DNA from: Gammaproteobacteria bacterium
GTDB lineage: Bacteria > Pseudomonadota > Gammaproteobacteria > SZUA-21
Reading direction: 5' to 3'
Assembly (NCBI GenBank): GCA_003233075.1
Contig: QIKQ01000318.1
Location: 1 to 6,620 of the forward strand
Length of the DNA stretch: 6,620 nucleotides
Below are positions 1 through 6,522 of the stretch, piece after piece. The position numbers and the translations under genes are program-made. Under the pieces are notes generated by a model. That model saw only the letters and a list, made by a program, of their open reading frames with translations. It searched no databases and was not told the origin of the DNA. How positions within the stretch are numbered: the first letter of the stretch is position 1; each line of letters starts with the position of its first letter.

Positions 1-151
1 CTATGCCTGCGCACTTCTCGGTCGTGAAAACGTGTCATAGCATACCCTTGAACCGTCTCGCTACGAAGTGCTGTGAGAAAAGCGGGCTAGACATTCCTTG
101 TTTCACAGTTAAAGCAAAAATGAATTATTACCTTTGAGGCAAGTCACTTTT

Positions 152-218
152 TAGAGAAAGGCACGTACTGTTCTTGCTGGATAAAAACAATTTATTCCAT
201 CCGTAGAGACAAGGCACG
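152..218 (+). repeat. direct repeat of TAGAGA(C)AAGGCACG
   Basis: TAGAGAAAGGCACG (152-165) recurs as TAGAGACAAGGCACG (204-218), identical but for one inserted C. The second copy forms the left arm of the 206-227 inverted repeat; the first has no matching right arm. This suggests local duplication inside a repeat element, or a chance match. Confidence 0.35.
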
Positions 219-227
219 CCTTGTCTC
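206..227. repeat. perfect inverted repeat, possible REP-like element
   Basis: GAGACAAGGC (206-215) and GCCTTGTCTC (218-227) are exact inverted repeats separated by AC, giving a 9-bp stem with a 4-nt loop. On the plus strand GTTTGATTT follows, a weak U tract. It could be a plus-strand terminator for something left of the window or a dispersed palindromic repeat. Copy number cannot be judged here. Confidence 0.5.
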
Positions 228-324
228 GTTTGATTTAATAAGTTCTTTTGGAGTAACGCTTTTTTTAAACCAAATTACAAATCGAAACAACTCATTGATA
301 TCGACCATAATTGGAAAATTAATT

Positions 325-353
325 AGTAAGGAAATCGGCATGTTAGCCTTACT
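325..353 (-). terminator. candidate terminator of the rhodanese gene
   Basis: A perfect 7-bp stem (AGTAAGG 325-331 with CCTTACT 347-353) and a 15-nt loop lie about 35 nt after the rhodanese stop. On the minus strand it is followed by AATTAATTTTCC, a loose T-rich stretch. The large loop and interrupted U tract make this weak. Confidence 0.3.
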
Positions 354-388
354 GTCGGAATTACTAGTCCAAACAATATTTTTATAAC

Positions 389-892
389 TTATTTTTTTAC
401 GACATCCGAACCTTCGAATATAAAACGTTTATCATTTACATTTACCAATGCAGCCATCTCAAAAACATTTTTATATCCATAAGCATACAAATTTATAAAT
501 GTTTGGTGATTTAAAGCAACCGCCACTCGTTTTGCCATAAAATTTCTATTATCACCCAGAATATTGTTATTGCAATAAATAAGAATTTTATGTTTCTTGC
601 TTGACAATACCTTTGCTAAACTTTTGTCCGTGAAATCTGCAAATGTTAAATGCACCGCACCTTTGAGATGTTTTTTATTAAAGGCCGCTTTAGAACGGGT
701 ATCTAATATAATAACTTGCTTGTCTCTCATTGCTCGTAAGAATTCTTCGGAGCTTAACATACGCTGAGCACGTAATTTAAGTGCCTGAGTTGATACTTTG
801 GTAAATTTTTTAACATCAATTAGAGATTTCTGTTCAGCATTGACGTGTTGTATAGCTAATAACAAAGTGACAAATAGAATTTTTGTTTTCAT
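389..892 (-). CDS. secreted rhodanese-like domain protein
   Basis: 167 aa with ATG start and TAA stop. Residues 1-19 form a signal peptide: KTK, a hydrophobic core (ILFVTLLLAI), then VNA before a predicted cut at A19/E20. The mature protein is therefore probably periplasmic. A single rhodanese domain spans about 45-150: LDTRS (63-67), the HLKGAVHL strand (75-82), and ILIYCNNN with candidate catalytic Cys107. Classical rhodaneses have a short CxxxxR loop that carries a persulfide. Here the loop is CNNNILGDNR, with the Arg nine residues after the Cys, so transfer from thiosulfate cannot be assumed. A conserved-looking tail follows (INLYAYGYKNVFEM and FEGSD). Known members of this superfamily transfer sulfur or act in redox and stress handling; the substrate here is unknown. 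Shine-Dalgarno is weak (only GAG about 9 nt upstream). The gene is 110 nt downstream of the GGDEF-EAL gene but has its own promoter-like signal. Fold assignment is confident; function is not. Confidence 0.9.
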   Translation of the reverse strand: MKTKILFVTLLLAIQHVNAEQKSLIDVKKFTKVSTQALKLRAQRMLSSEEFLRAMRDKQVIILDTRSKAAFNKKHLKGAVHLTFADFTDKSLAKVLSSKKHKILIYCNNNILGDNRNFMAKRVAVALNHQTFINLYAYGYKNVFEMAALVNVNDKRFIFEGSDVVKK

Positions 893-925
893 ATTTAGGT
901 GCTCGTAGATTGATAACGAGATCCA

Positions 926-956
926 AGTATAGATGACGGGGTAATTTATAGTTCAA
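926..956 (-). promoter_or_regulatory. possible promoter of the rhodanese gene
   Basis: On the minus strand TATACT (926-931, 5 of 6 matches to TATAAT) is preceded by TTGAAC (951-956), with a long 19-nt spacer. The predicted start near 919 coincides with a small CTCGT/ACGAG hairpin (902-920) in the leader. The weak -35 beside a tandem repeat array suggests an activator-dependent promoter. Confidence 0.4.
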
Positions 957-992
957 TTAGATGTAAAACTGATGTCAAACTAATGTGAATTT
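949..992 (-). promoter_or_regulatory. four 11-nt tandem repeats, likely response-regulator box
   Basis: Read on the minus strand, consecutive 11-nt units are AAATTCACATT, AGTTTGACATC, AGTTTTACATC and TAATTGAACTA. The two middle units differ at one base; the outer two are looser. ACAT recurs in three of them. An 11-nt period puts each unit on the same helix face, the pattern of direct-repeat sites for OmpR/PhoB-family regulators. The last unit overlaps the candidate -35 of the rhodanese gene, the usual activator position. The regulator itself is not in the window. Confidence 0.45.
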
Positions 993-1002
993 AACTTTTA
1001 TA

Positions 1003-3630
1003 TTACATTTGCTGTTTTTCTTTTTTAATTGATAGGTCGGCAATTATAGTTTCCATCGGTATAGGCCGGCTAAACCAAAGCCCTTGACCGTAATCAACGC
1101 CAATTTTTTGCAATGTTTCTTTGATTGCTTCATTTTCAACATACTCAGCAATTGTTTTAATTCCCATTACATGACCGATTTTATTAATAGCCTCAACCAA
1201 TGCGTAATTTATTTTATCCTTAGATATATCACGAATAAATTGCCCATCAATTTTGATGAAATCAACTTTCAAATTCTTTAAATAGGCAAATGAACTTAAT
1301 CCCGTGCCAAAATCATCCAATGCGAAGCGAACACCGATTCGACGTAAAGTTGAAACAAATTTTCCTGCTTGAGAAGGATTAGTAATAGCCGCTGTCTCTG
1401 TAATTTCAAATATAATATGCTTACAAAGTGATGGCGTTTTCTTCAAAAGATCTATTATTAGTCTGGTAATATCTGAATTGCCAAGAGACTGGCCGGACAG
1501 ATTGATTGCAAAACTAGCGTTTCTATCAATTTCAATATATTCAAGAATTAAAGTGAATGCATTATTAATTACCCAAGCATCAAGTTCCGCCATCTTGTCA
1601 TATCGTTCGGCCGCTAAAATATAGGACATCGGCAAGATAACTTTATCATCCTCGCCCAACATTCTTAGCAGTATTTCAAAATGCCTGTGGTTTACTTTTA
1701 ATTTTGGGCTAAGCGGACGAATTTCTTGTAGAAACAATCTAAAACGATTATCTTCGTAAGCTTGTCTAATTCTTTGTACCCATTGTATTTCGCGTCGATG
1801 TTTTATCATCGCATCATCATTCGCCGAATATACATGATAACGATTACGCCCATCTTGCTTAGCTAAATAACACGCAGAATCCGCTAGACTTAATAATTCA
1901 GAAACACTATATCGACTCGAAGATATTTCAACGATACCTAGACTTGCCGCAATATCGAAAACTTTCTTTTGCCATTTGAAATGATAATGATTGATTGCCT
2001 CATTCATTTTCGACGCTATTTCTTTTGCTTCGTCGATATTGCAATCTTCAAGTAGAATAGCAAATTCGTCACCACCAAGCCTAGCCAAGGTATCTGTTAC
2101 TCGAATATTACCCTCAAGTAAGCGAGCAATTTTTTCTAATAGTTCATCACCAACTAAATGACCGCAACTGTCATTGACAATTTTAAATTGATCCAAATCC
2201 ATATAAATCAAGACTGAAACAAGCCCAAATTCCTTAGACTTATCTAAAGCATATTGCAGACGATTAATAAATTCTCGTCGGTTTAGTAAGTTTGTAGTAT
2301 CATCATGGGACGCATAATAACTCAATTTCTCGTTCATTTTAATGGAATCGACTAAGTCACGAAATACGATAACTGCTCCATCATTTTTCCCTTTACTATT
2401 CAGTAACGGTGTTAAGGAACCAGCAATTGGGATTCCTTTGTGTTTTTTCCATAAATTAGCATGAACAGGAATAGAAATTCCCTGCAGTTTTTCTAAACAA
2501 TAATACAATAGCTTATCCAGTATTGGCTTATGATCAATATCTCTCAAGTCAAATACATTACTAATGTGTTTTTGTTTTGCTTGCTTTAATTTAAGGCTAA
2601 TTAATTTTTCTGCAATCGAATTTAAATGCTCTATATTACCTTTATAGTCAACTATAATGACCGCTTCCTCAATAGAATCCATGGTAGTCACTGCAGTTTC
2701 GCGGTTTTTTCTTAACGCATCTTGAGCTTTTTTACGAAACTTTTTACTATTAACAATGAGTGTCCATAAAACAATTAAAACAGCGGTAATCGCCAAAACT
2801 ATTGTAAAAACTAATAGAAATCGATTTCCTGGTGCAATGGTATTTGCTAAATTGCGACGATAAATCATAGAAAAGGTTTTTGAATAGGATTCCATTTGAG
2901 TACGATAAGAAAAGTGAGGAACAATAGTACTATTATTATGACTCCTTCTTGCTATTTGTTTGTAGAGCACCTCACCATCGACTTCAATACTCAATGATTC
3001 ATCAGTTTTTAATCTCTTTAAAATTGGATTTAGTAAATTTTCTACATCGACAAATAAGGCAACATAGTGTCGTCCACCACTGCGCACATCATTGGGTCGA
3101 AGTATCGGTTTAACTATTAGATAACTGGTTTTACCCTTATATTTAAAAGGTCCTGATATTGTTTTCTTGGTAAACAATAAAGATTGTATTTTTTTATTAG
3201 CTAAATGTTTATTAATAGCTTGATATTGTAAGGTGGTATTATTATTTATAAGCTGACTTATAAATTTTAATTTATAAGCACTAGTGCCTGAACTACCTGG
3301 TAGAAGCATATTGTTAACTTGAACAATCGAAACCTGTCTTATGTGCGGAAATAATTTTAATAATTCGTAAATATAATTAGAGTCCGGGTATTGCTTTAAA
3401 TTTTTAACCGTTTTGCGAAACGCTATCAAGCTATTCATAAAAGCTTCGGTCTCTTTAAACTTACGACTTATTTGATCGAAAATTTCTGTTGACTGCGATT
3501 CAAACTGATCTCTAACTCGATTCAGATCTGATGATGTTAACCAGTATTGAACACCAATACTTATCATCAAAGCAATAGCCAGTATTGCTATAATTCGATA
3601 AGTACGCCTAATTTTAAGTTTGTGAAACAT
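1003..3630 (-). CDS. membrane sensor-PAS-GGDEF-EAL c-di-GMP enzyme
   Basis: 875 aa, ATG to TAA. Layout: transmembrane helix about 13-31; periplasmic region about 32-270, perhaps CACHE- or CHASE-like (not assigned firmly); second helix about 271-293; PAS domain about 308-428; GGDEF about 432-598; EAL about 612-865. The GGDEF domain has DLDQFKIVND (478-487), an intact GGDEF at 519-523, and an upstream RVTD inhibitory site (510-513), so c-di-GMP synthesis with product feedback is plausible. In the EAL domain the signature is EIL (652-654), keeping the Glu. Other expected residues are present: N710, E742, D772-D773 in DDFGTG, K793, E829 and Q849, so phosphodiesterase activity is also plausible. 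Both halves look active; which dominates cannot be read from sequence. Likely role: inner-membrane regulation of biofilm, motility or related c-di-GMP outputs in response to a periplasmic signal. No good Shine-Dalgarno precedes the ATG, and an in-frame TAG lies a few codons upstream, which fixes the start. Confidence 0.95.
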   Translation of the reverse strand: MFHKLKIRRTYRIIAILAIALMISIGVQYWLTSSDLNRVRDQFESQSTEIFDQISRKFKETEAFMNSLIAFRKTVKNLKQYPDSNYIYELLKLFPHIRQVSIVQVNNMLLPGSSGTSAYKLKFISQLINNNTTLQYQAINKHLANKKIQSLLFTKKTISGPFKYKGKTSYLIVKPILRPNDVRSGGRHYVALFVDVENLLNPILKRLKTDESLSIEVDGEVLYKQIARRSHNNSTIVPHFSYRTQMESYSKTFSMIYRRNLANTIAPGNRFLLVFTIVLAITAVLIVLWTLIVNSKKFRKKAQDALRKNRETAVTTMDSIEEAVIIVDYKGNIEHLNSIAEKLISLKLKQAKQKHISNVFDLRDIDHKPILDKLLYYCLEKLQGISIPVHANLWKKHKGIPIAGSLTPLLNSKGKNDGAVIVFRDLVDSIKMNEKLSYYASHDDTTNLLNRREFINRLQYALDKSKEFGLVSVLIYMDLDQFKIVNDSCGHLVGDELLEKIARLLEGNIRVTDTLARLGGDEFAILLEDCNIDEAKEIASKMNEAINHYHFKWQKKVFDIAASLGIVEISSSRYSVSELLSLADSACYLAKQDGRNRYHVYSANDDAMIKHRREIQWVQRIRQAYEDNRFRLFLQEIRPLSPKLKVNHRHFEILLRMLGEDDKVILPMSYILAAERYDKMAELDAWVINNAFTLILEYIEIDRNASFAINLSGQSLGNSDITRLIIDLLKKTPSLCKHIIFEITETAAITNPSQAGKFVSTLRRIGVRFALDDFGTGLSSFAYLKNLKVDFIKIDGQFIRDISKDKINYALVEAINKIGHVMGIKTIAEYVENEAIKETLQKIGVDYGQGLWFSRPIPMETIIADLSIKKEKQQM

Positions 3631-3697
3631 AAAAATCTATGATTTATACATGAGAATTTAAGGATAAAATGAAACTTAATATCTTAATTTTTTGTGA

Positions 3698-3728
3698 ATT
3701 ATATCGAGCTATTATTAAGACTCGTCAG
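3698..3728 (-). promoter_or_regulatory. possible promoter of the GGDEF-EAL gene
   Basis: On the minus strand a perfect TATAAT (3698-3703) is preceded by CTGACG (3723-3728), a 4-of-6 match to TTGACA but with a long 19-nt spacer. The -10 is good and the -35 poor, as expected for a promoter that may need an activator. The leader to the ATG would be about 60 nt and has no clear Shine-Dalgarno. Confidence 0.4.
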
Positions 3729-3737
3729 TCAATTACG

Positions 3738-3768
3738 GTTTAGAGTCTACTATTATGGCTCTCTAAAC
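3738..3768. repeat. 8-bp inverted repeat upstream of the GGDEF-EAL promoter
   Basis: GTTTAGAG (3738-3745) and CTCTAAAC (3761-3768) are perfect inverted repeats around a 15-nt spacer. They lie just upstream of the candidate -35, a position where a dimeric regulator could bind. No U tract follows on either strand, so a terminator is unlikely. Confidence 0.4.
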
Positions 3769-3889
3769 TAATAAACTAAAACTACAGCTGATAGGTTAAA
3801 ATGCAAAACACCAACAATATACAATACTATTAAATTTCTTCTTAATAATTTAGACTCTCATCCCCGATAAATTAATTCAAATGAAATAA

Positions 3890-3903
3890 GCTCAAATTTG
3901 AGC
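3890..3903. repeat. perfect 14-nt palindrome
   Basis: GCTCAAATTTGAGC is fully self-complementary with no spacer. This is typical of a homodimer operator rather than an RNA hairpin. It is about 190 nt upstream of the candidate GGDEF-EAL -10, which is far for direct control. Chance occurrence in AT-rich DNA is possible. Confidence 0.3.
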
Positions 3904-4086
3904 AAGACCGACTAAAAATATGTAATTCTAAATGACTTTTAAAAGTAGATAGTTTTCATAATATAGAAGCTACAACTTAACATTCGTCAGTAATAATTGA
4001 AAGGACTTAATCTGTGCGTCAAACATTTGGCATTTGTAAATAACTGTATATCAAAGAGATTATTACCATGCTCTCGCTACGTAAGA

Positions 4087-4263
4087 TGGGAATACTTCCC
4101 ACTTGAACTTGAGGAAGCTCTAAACAATTCGTCTCTGAATTGTCAGAGCACGACAAGAAAAAAGTGTGATTTTTGCTTGTCTCACAAAATCAATCGCTTA
4201 GTGCGATCGATTTTAGCGACACTTCCCTGTGTCGCGAGAACCCCTGAATTAATCAAAGGTTCT
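4087..4263 (-). other. array of adjacent hairpins in the ligA 3' region
   Basis: Six stem-loops start 22 nt after the ligA stop. In minus-strand order: 4237-4263 (AGAACC/GGTTCT, 8 bp when two G-U pairs are counted); 4216-4235 (GCGACAC/GTGTCGC, 7 bp, 6-nt loop); 4186-4214 (12 bp, one G-U, 5-nt loop); 4152-4181 (12-nt arms, one mismatch, 6-nt loop); 4117-4149 (GCTCT/AGAGC outside CAATTC/GAATTG); and 4087-4101 (TGGGAA/TTCCCA, 3-nt loop). Gaps between the first five are only 1, 1, 4 and 2 nt, so nearly all of 4117-4263 is stem or loop. In two hairpins the imperfect pairs are G-U in minus-strand RNA but A-C in plus-strand RNA, which favours a structured transcript read in the ligA direction. It could be a 3' UTR, a small RNA, clustered terminators or a repeat-derived segment. 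No known RNA family was recognised. Confidence 0.5.
4186..4214 (-). terminator. candidate intrinsic terminator of ligA
   Basis: On the minus strand the arms AAAATCGATCGC and GCGATTGATTTT pair over 12 bp with one G-U and a 5-nt ACTAA loop, ending in four U. It lies about 70 nt after the ligA stop, just past the GC-rich 4216-4235 hairpin. The U tract is short and partly inside the stem, so efficiency is uncertain. Confidence 0.35.
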
Positions 4264-4285
4264 TATCAAATTATTTGTTGCGAAA

Positions 4286-6295
4286 TCACAATAAAGTTAA
4301 AAAATCCTGCTCGCTTAATATTTTTACACCTAATGTTTGTGCCTTTGTTAATTTTGAGCCTGCTTTTTCACCTGCTATTAGTGCATCTGTTTTTTTCGAA
4401 ATACTACTGCTTACTTTTCCTCCTCGCTTCAAAATTTCTTGTTTCGCATCGTCGCGCGTCATTTGCTGTAGAGAACCGGTTAAAACGAAAGTTTTGTTTT
4501 TAAAATCTTTAGATTCTTTACTTTGATCGTGCACTATACTCTTCCATTGAAGTCCAGAGCTCAGTAAATTACTAATTAACATTTGATTTGATTTGTTTTC
4601 GAAAAACTCGGCAATATTTTGCGCCATTACCGGTCCGATGTTTTCTATCGCTCGCAATTCATCAAATTTTGCAGCGGATAAATCAGTCAAAGAATTGAAT
4701 TCGTTCGCGAGCAACAATGCAGTTGTTTCCCCTACTTCTCGAATGCCAATTGAATAGATAAATCGTTCGAAACTAGTGTTTTTGGATTTTTCTAATTCAT
4801 CTAATAGATTCTGTGCCGATTTTTTACCCATTCTATCCAAATTAGATATGTCATCGAGTGTCAGCTTATATAAATCGGATACATCTTTCACAAGACCTTT
4901 AGTCACAAACTGATCAACAAGCTGCTCACCTAAGCCTTCAATGTTCATTGCGCGCCGTTGCGCAAAATGACGCAAAGCGCCTTTTCTTTGTGCTGAACAT
5001 TTTGTTGGCCCGCCGGTACAGCGGATCACCGCCTCATCTTCAAGCTTTTCTACTTTCGAACCACAATCTGGACAGGTTTGAGGTAATTTGAAACGACGTG
5101 CACCTTTTTTTCGCTTACTCATAATAACCGCCACTATTTGCGGTATGACATCTCCAGCTCGGCGAACAATGACAGTATCACCCTTACGAATATCTTTTCG
5201 ATCAATTTCATCTTGATTATGTAAACTGACGTTAGAAACTGTAACACCACCAACAAAGACTGGATCTAATTTAGCAACCGGTGTTAAAGCACCCGTACGT
5301 CCAACCTGGATATCAATATCAAGTAACAATGTCGTTTCTTCTTGTGCAGGAAATTTATACGCTATTGCCCATCGAGGAGCCCTTGACACAAAACCAAGTT
5401 TAATTTGATATTCGATACGATCGACTTTAAAAACTACGCCATCAATCTCATAAGGCAAGCTCTCTCTACGTTTCGCAATATCTTGATAGTAGGCTAAACA
5501 TTGTTTAAGGCCTTTTGCAATCTTAAACTCCGGTGAAACTGGCAAGCCAAATTTAGCAATAAGCTTTATTGACTGGCTATATTTCTGCTTAGCCTCAATT
5601 CCCTGAAAAGTTCCTAAGCCATAAGCTATAAAATCGAGAGGTCTAGCGGCAGTCATTTTAGGATCTTTTTGGCGCAAGCTACCTGCCGCGGCATTGCGCG
5701 GATTAACTAACAGATTCTCACCTTTTCTAGCCAGTTTAATATTAAGATTATCAAATGCTTTTTTTGGCATAAAAACTTCGCCCCGAACTTCAAAAACCGC
5801 CGGCGGATTATCAGATTTAAGTTTAAGCGGTATTGTTCCAATGGTTCGAATATTATGTGTAATATCTTCGCCCGTACTACCATCTCCTCTTGTCGCAGCT
5901 TGCACAAGTAAGCCCTTTTCATATCGAAGACTAACTGCCAATCCATCTAATTTCGGTTCTACAGAGTAGTCTATTAACTTAACAGCCAACTTTTCCTTTA
6001 GTTTCTGATCAAACTTCGAATATTCTTCTTCATCAAAAGCGTTGTCGAGAGATAACATCGGTATATCGTGCTTTACTTCTTTAAATTTTTTAATAGGCGC
6101 GCCACCAACCCGATGTGTTAGCGAGTCTAAAGATAATAAATCAGGATATTCAGTTTCGATACCTATAAGCTCATAAAAAATCTTATCATAGGCCGAATCG
6201 GAAATTTCAGGTTCATCTAATGTATAATAACGATGATTATGATACTTAAGCAGTTTTTTTAACTCTTCTAATCGTTTTTCAATCTTATCCGACAC
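4286..6295 (-). CDS. ligA: NAD+-dependent DNA ligase LigA
   Basis: Seals nicks in duplex DNA during replication and repair, using NAD+ to adenylate a lysine. With GTG at 6295 as start the protein is 669 aa (E. coli LigA is 671). Domain Ia is at 1-65, including YY and DEPEISDSAYD. Nucleotidyltransferase motifs: KLDG 115-118 (catalytic K115), R200, EVRGE 169-173, K290 and K314. An OB fold follows, then a zinc finger with C408, C411, C426 and C433, helix-hairpin-helix repeats about 440-575, and a BRCT domain about 597-669. From K115 through C426 these positions equal the E. coli numbering as I recall it, which strongly supports this start. Upstream evidence agrees: AAGGA lies 8 nt before the GTG, while the in-frame TTG at 6313 has no Shine-Dalgarno and would leave only about 13 nt of leader. 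The third and fourth zinc cysteines are one residue further apart than in E. coli. The gene is intact, ends in TGA, and follows a probable zipA. Confidence 0.97.
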   Translation of the reverse strand: MSDKIEKRLEELKKLLKYHNHRYYTLDEPEISDSAYDKIFYELIGIETEYPDLLSLDSLTHRVGGAPIKKFKEVKHDIPMLSLDNAFDEEEYSKFDQKLKEKLAVKLIDYSVEPKLDGLAVSLRYEKGLLVQAATRGDGSTGEDITHNIRTIGTIPLKLKSDNPPAVFEVRGEVFMPKKAFDNLNIKLARKGENLLVNPRNAAAGSLRQKDPKMTAARPLDFIAYGLGTFQGIEAKQKYSQSIKLIAKFGLPVSPEFKIAKGLKQCLAYYQDIAKRRESLPYEIDGVVFKVDRIEYQIKLGFVSRAPRWAIAYKFPAQEETTLLLDIDIQVGRTGALTPVAKLDPVFVGGVTVSNVSLHNQDEIDRKDIRKGDTVIVRRAGDVIPQIVAVIMSKRKKGARRFKLPQTCPDCGSKVEKLEDEAVIRCTGGPTKCSAQRKGALRHFAQRRAMNIEGLGEQLVDQFVTKGLVKDVSDLYKLTLDDISNLDRMGKKSAQNLLDELEKSKNTSFERFIYSIGIREVGETTALLLANEFNSLTDLSAAKFDELRAIENIGPVMAQNIAEFFENKSNQMLISNLLSSGLQWKSIVHDQSKESKDFKNKTFVLTGSLQQMTRDDAKQEILKRGGKVSSSISKKTDALIAGEKAGSKLTKAQTLGVKILSEQDFLTLL

Positions 6296-6303
6296 TTGAT
6301 TTT

Positions 6304-6308
6304 TCCTT
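6304..6308 (-). promoter_or_regulatory. ribosome binding site deciding the ligA start
   Basis: AAGGA on the minus strand, with 8 nt between it and the GTG at 6293-6295. It lies inside the reading frame if the upstream TTG (6311-6313) were used, and no purine-rich site precedes that TTG. This favours the GTG. Confidence 0.75.
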
Positions 6309-6332
6309 GTCAAAATCTAGGTACATTTAACA

Positions 6333-6361
6333 ATTATATAATTAAACTCAAGAAGTATCGA
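6333..6361 (-). promoter_or_regulatory. sigma70 promoter of ligA
   Basis: On the minus strand a perfect TATAAT (-10, 6333-6338) lies 17 nt from TCGATA (-35, 6356-6361, 4 of 6 matches to TTGACA). The predicted start near 6326 gives a leader of about 30 nt to the GTG at 6295. ligA can therefore be transcribed independently of the zipA-like gene, whose stop is more than 200 nt upstream. No operator is evident. Confidence 0.6.
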
Positions 6362-6522
6362 TAGACAGGTGTAAAATGAAAAGCGAGGTGAGTAATTTTG
6401 TCACAATTATCTGTAGCCTGTAGGAGGAGTTTGCAAAACACCGAGTACAGGGGAAATTCCAAATTTCAACAATATTTAAATGAGTATCAAAAGGAACTAA
6501 CCCTTGAAGCCAGCACCTTCTA

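Larger units (their letters stand above)
1..388. other. non-coding end region with a GC-rich patch
   Basis: No supported gene lies here. By count 32 of the first 60 bases are G or C, clearly above the AT-rich remainder. The patch includes GCACTTC (11-17) matched by an inverted GAAGTGC (65-71) and CTGTGA (71-76) matched by TCACAG (103-108). A 44-codon plus-strand frame from ATG at 3 to 137 has no visible ribosome binding site and no recognisable product. Confidence 0.5.
3631..4086. other. intergenic region without a supported gene
   Basis: This AT-rich stretch lies between the hairpin array after ligA and the GGDEF-EAL start. It holds the upstream region of the GGDEF-EAL gene, a GTTTAGAG inverted repeat, a 14-nt palindrome (3890-3903) and a 12-nt palindrome ACTTTTAAAAGT (3935-3946). 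I see no protein-like reading frame with a ribosome binding site and no tRNA. Confidence 0.6.

Noticed and set aside
3..137. 44-codon plus-strand frame beginning MPAHFSVVKT
   Set aside because: No ribosome binding site, no recognised family, and it lies in a repeat-rich patch; more likely part of a non-coding element.
973..978. Perfect minus-strand TTGACA taken as a -35 box
   Set aside because: No acceptable -10 lies 15-19 nt downstream; the hexamer is better explained as part of the 11-nt repeat array.
1084..1281. 65-codon plus-strand frame
   Set aside because: Antisense of the conserved EAL domain.
3722..3991. TCGTCAGT at 3722-3729 and again at 3984-3991, considered as target duplication of an inserted element
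   Set aside because: Eight bases is close to chance for this length, no terminal inverted repeats flank the interval, and no transposase remnant lies between.
4152..4263. Hairpin array considered as integron attC sites, retron RNA or a CRISPR array
   Set aside because: No integrase or reverse transcriptase gene is present, the stems differ in sequence, and there are no regular repeats with spacers.
3997..4503. 168-codon plus-strand frame from TTG at 3997
   Set aside because: Its second half is the antisense of the ligA BRCT region and its first half runs through the hairpin array. The Leu/Phe-rich stretch is an antisense artefact, and there is no ribosome binding site.
4275..4526. 83-codon plus-strand frame
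   Set aside because: Almost wholly antisense to the ligA 3' end, with no recognisable product.
5694..5969. Overlapping frames on both strands inside ligA
   Set aside because: They are alternate frames of a strongly conserved ligA segment (motifs I to III).
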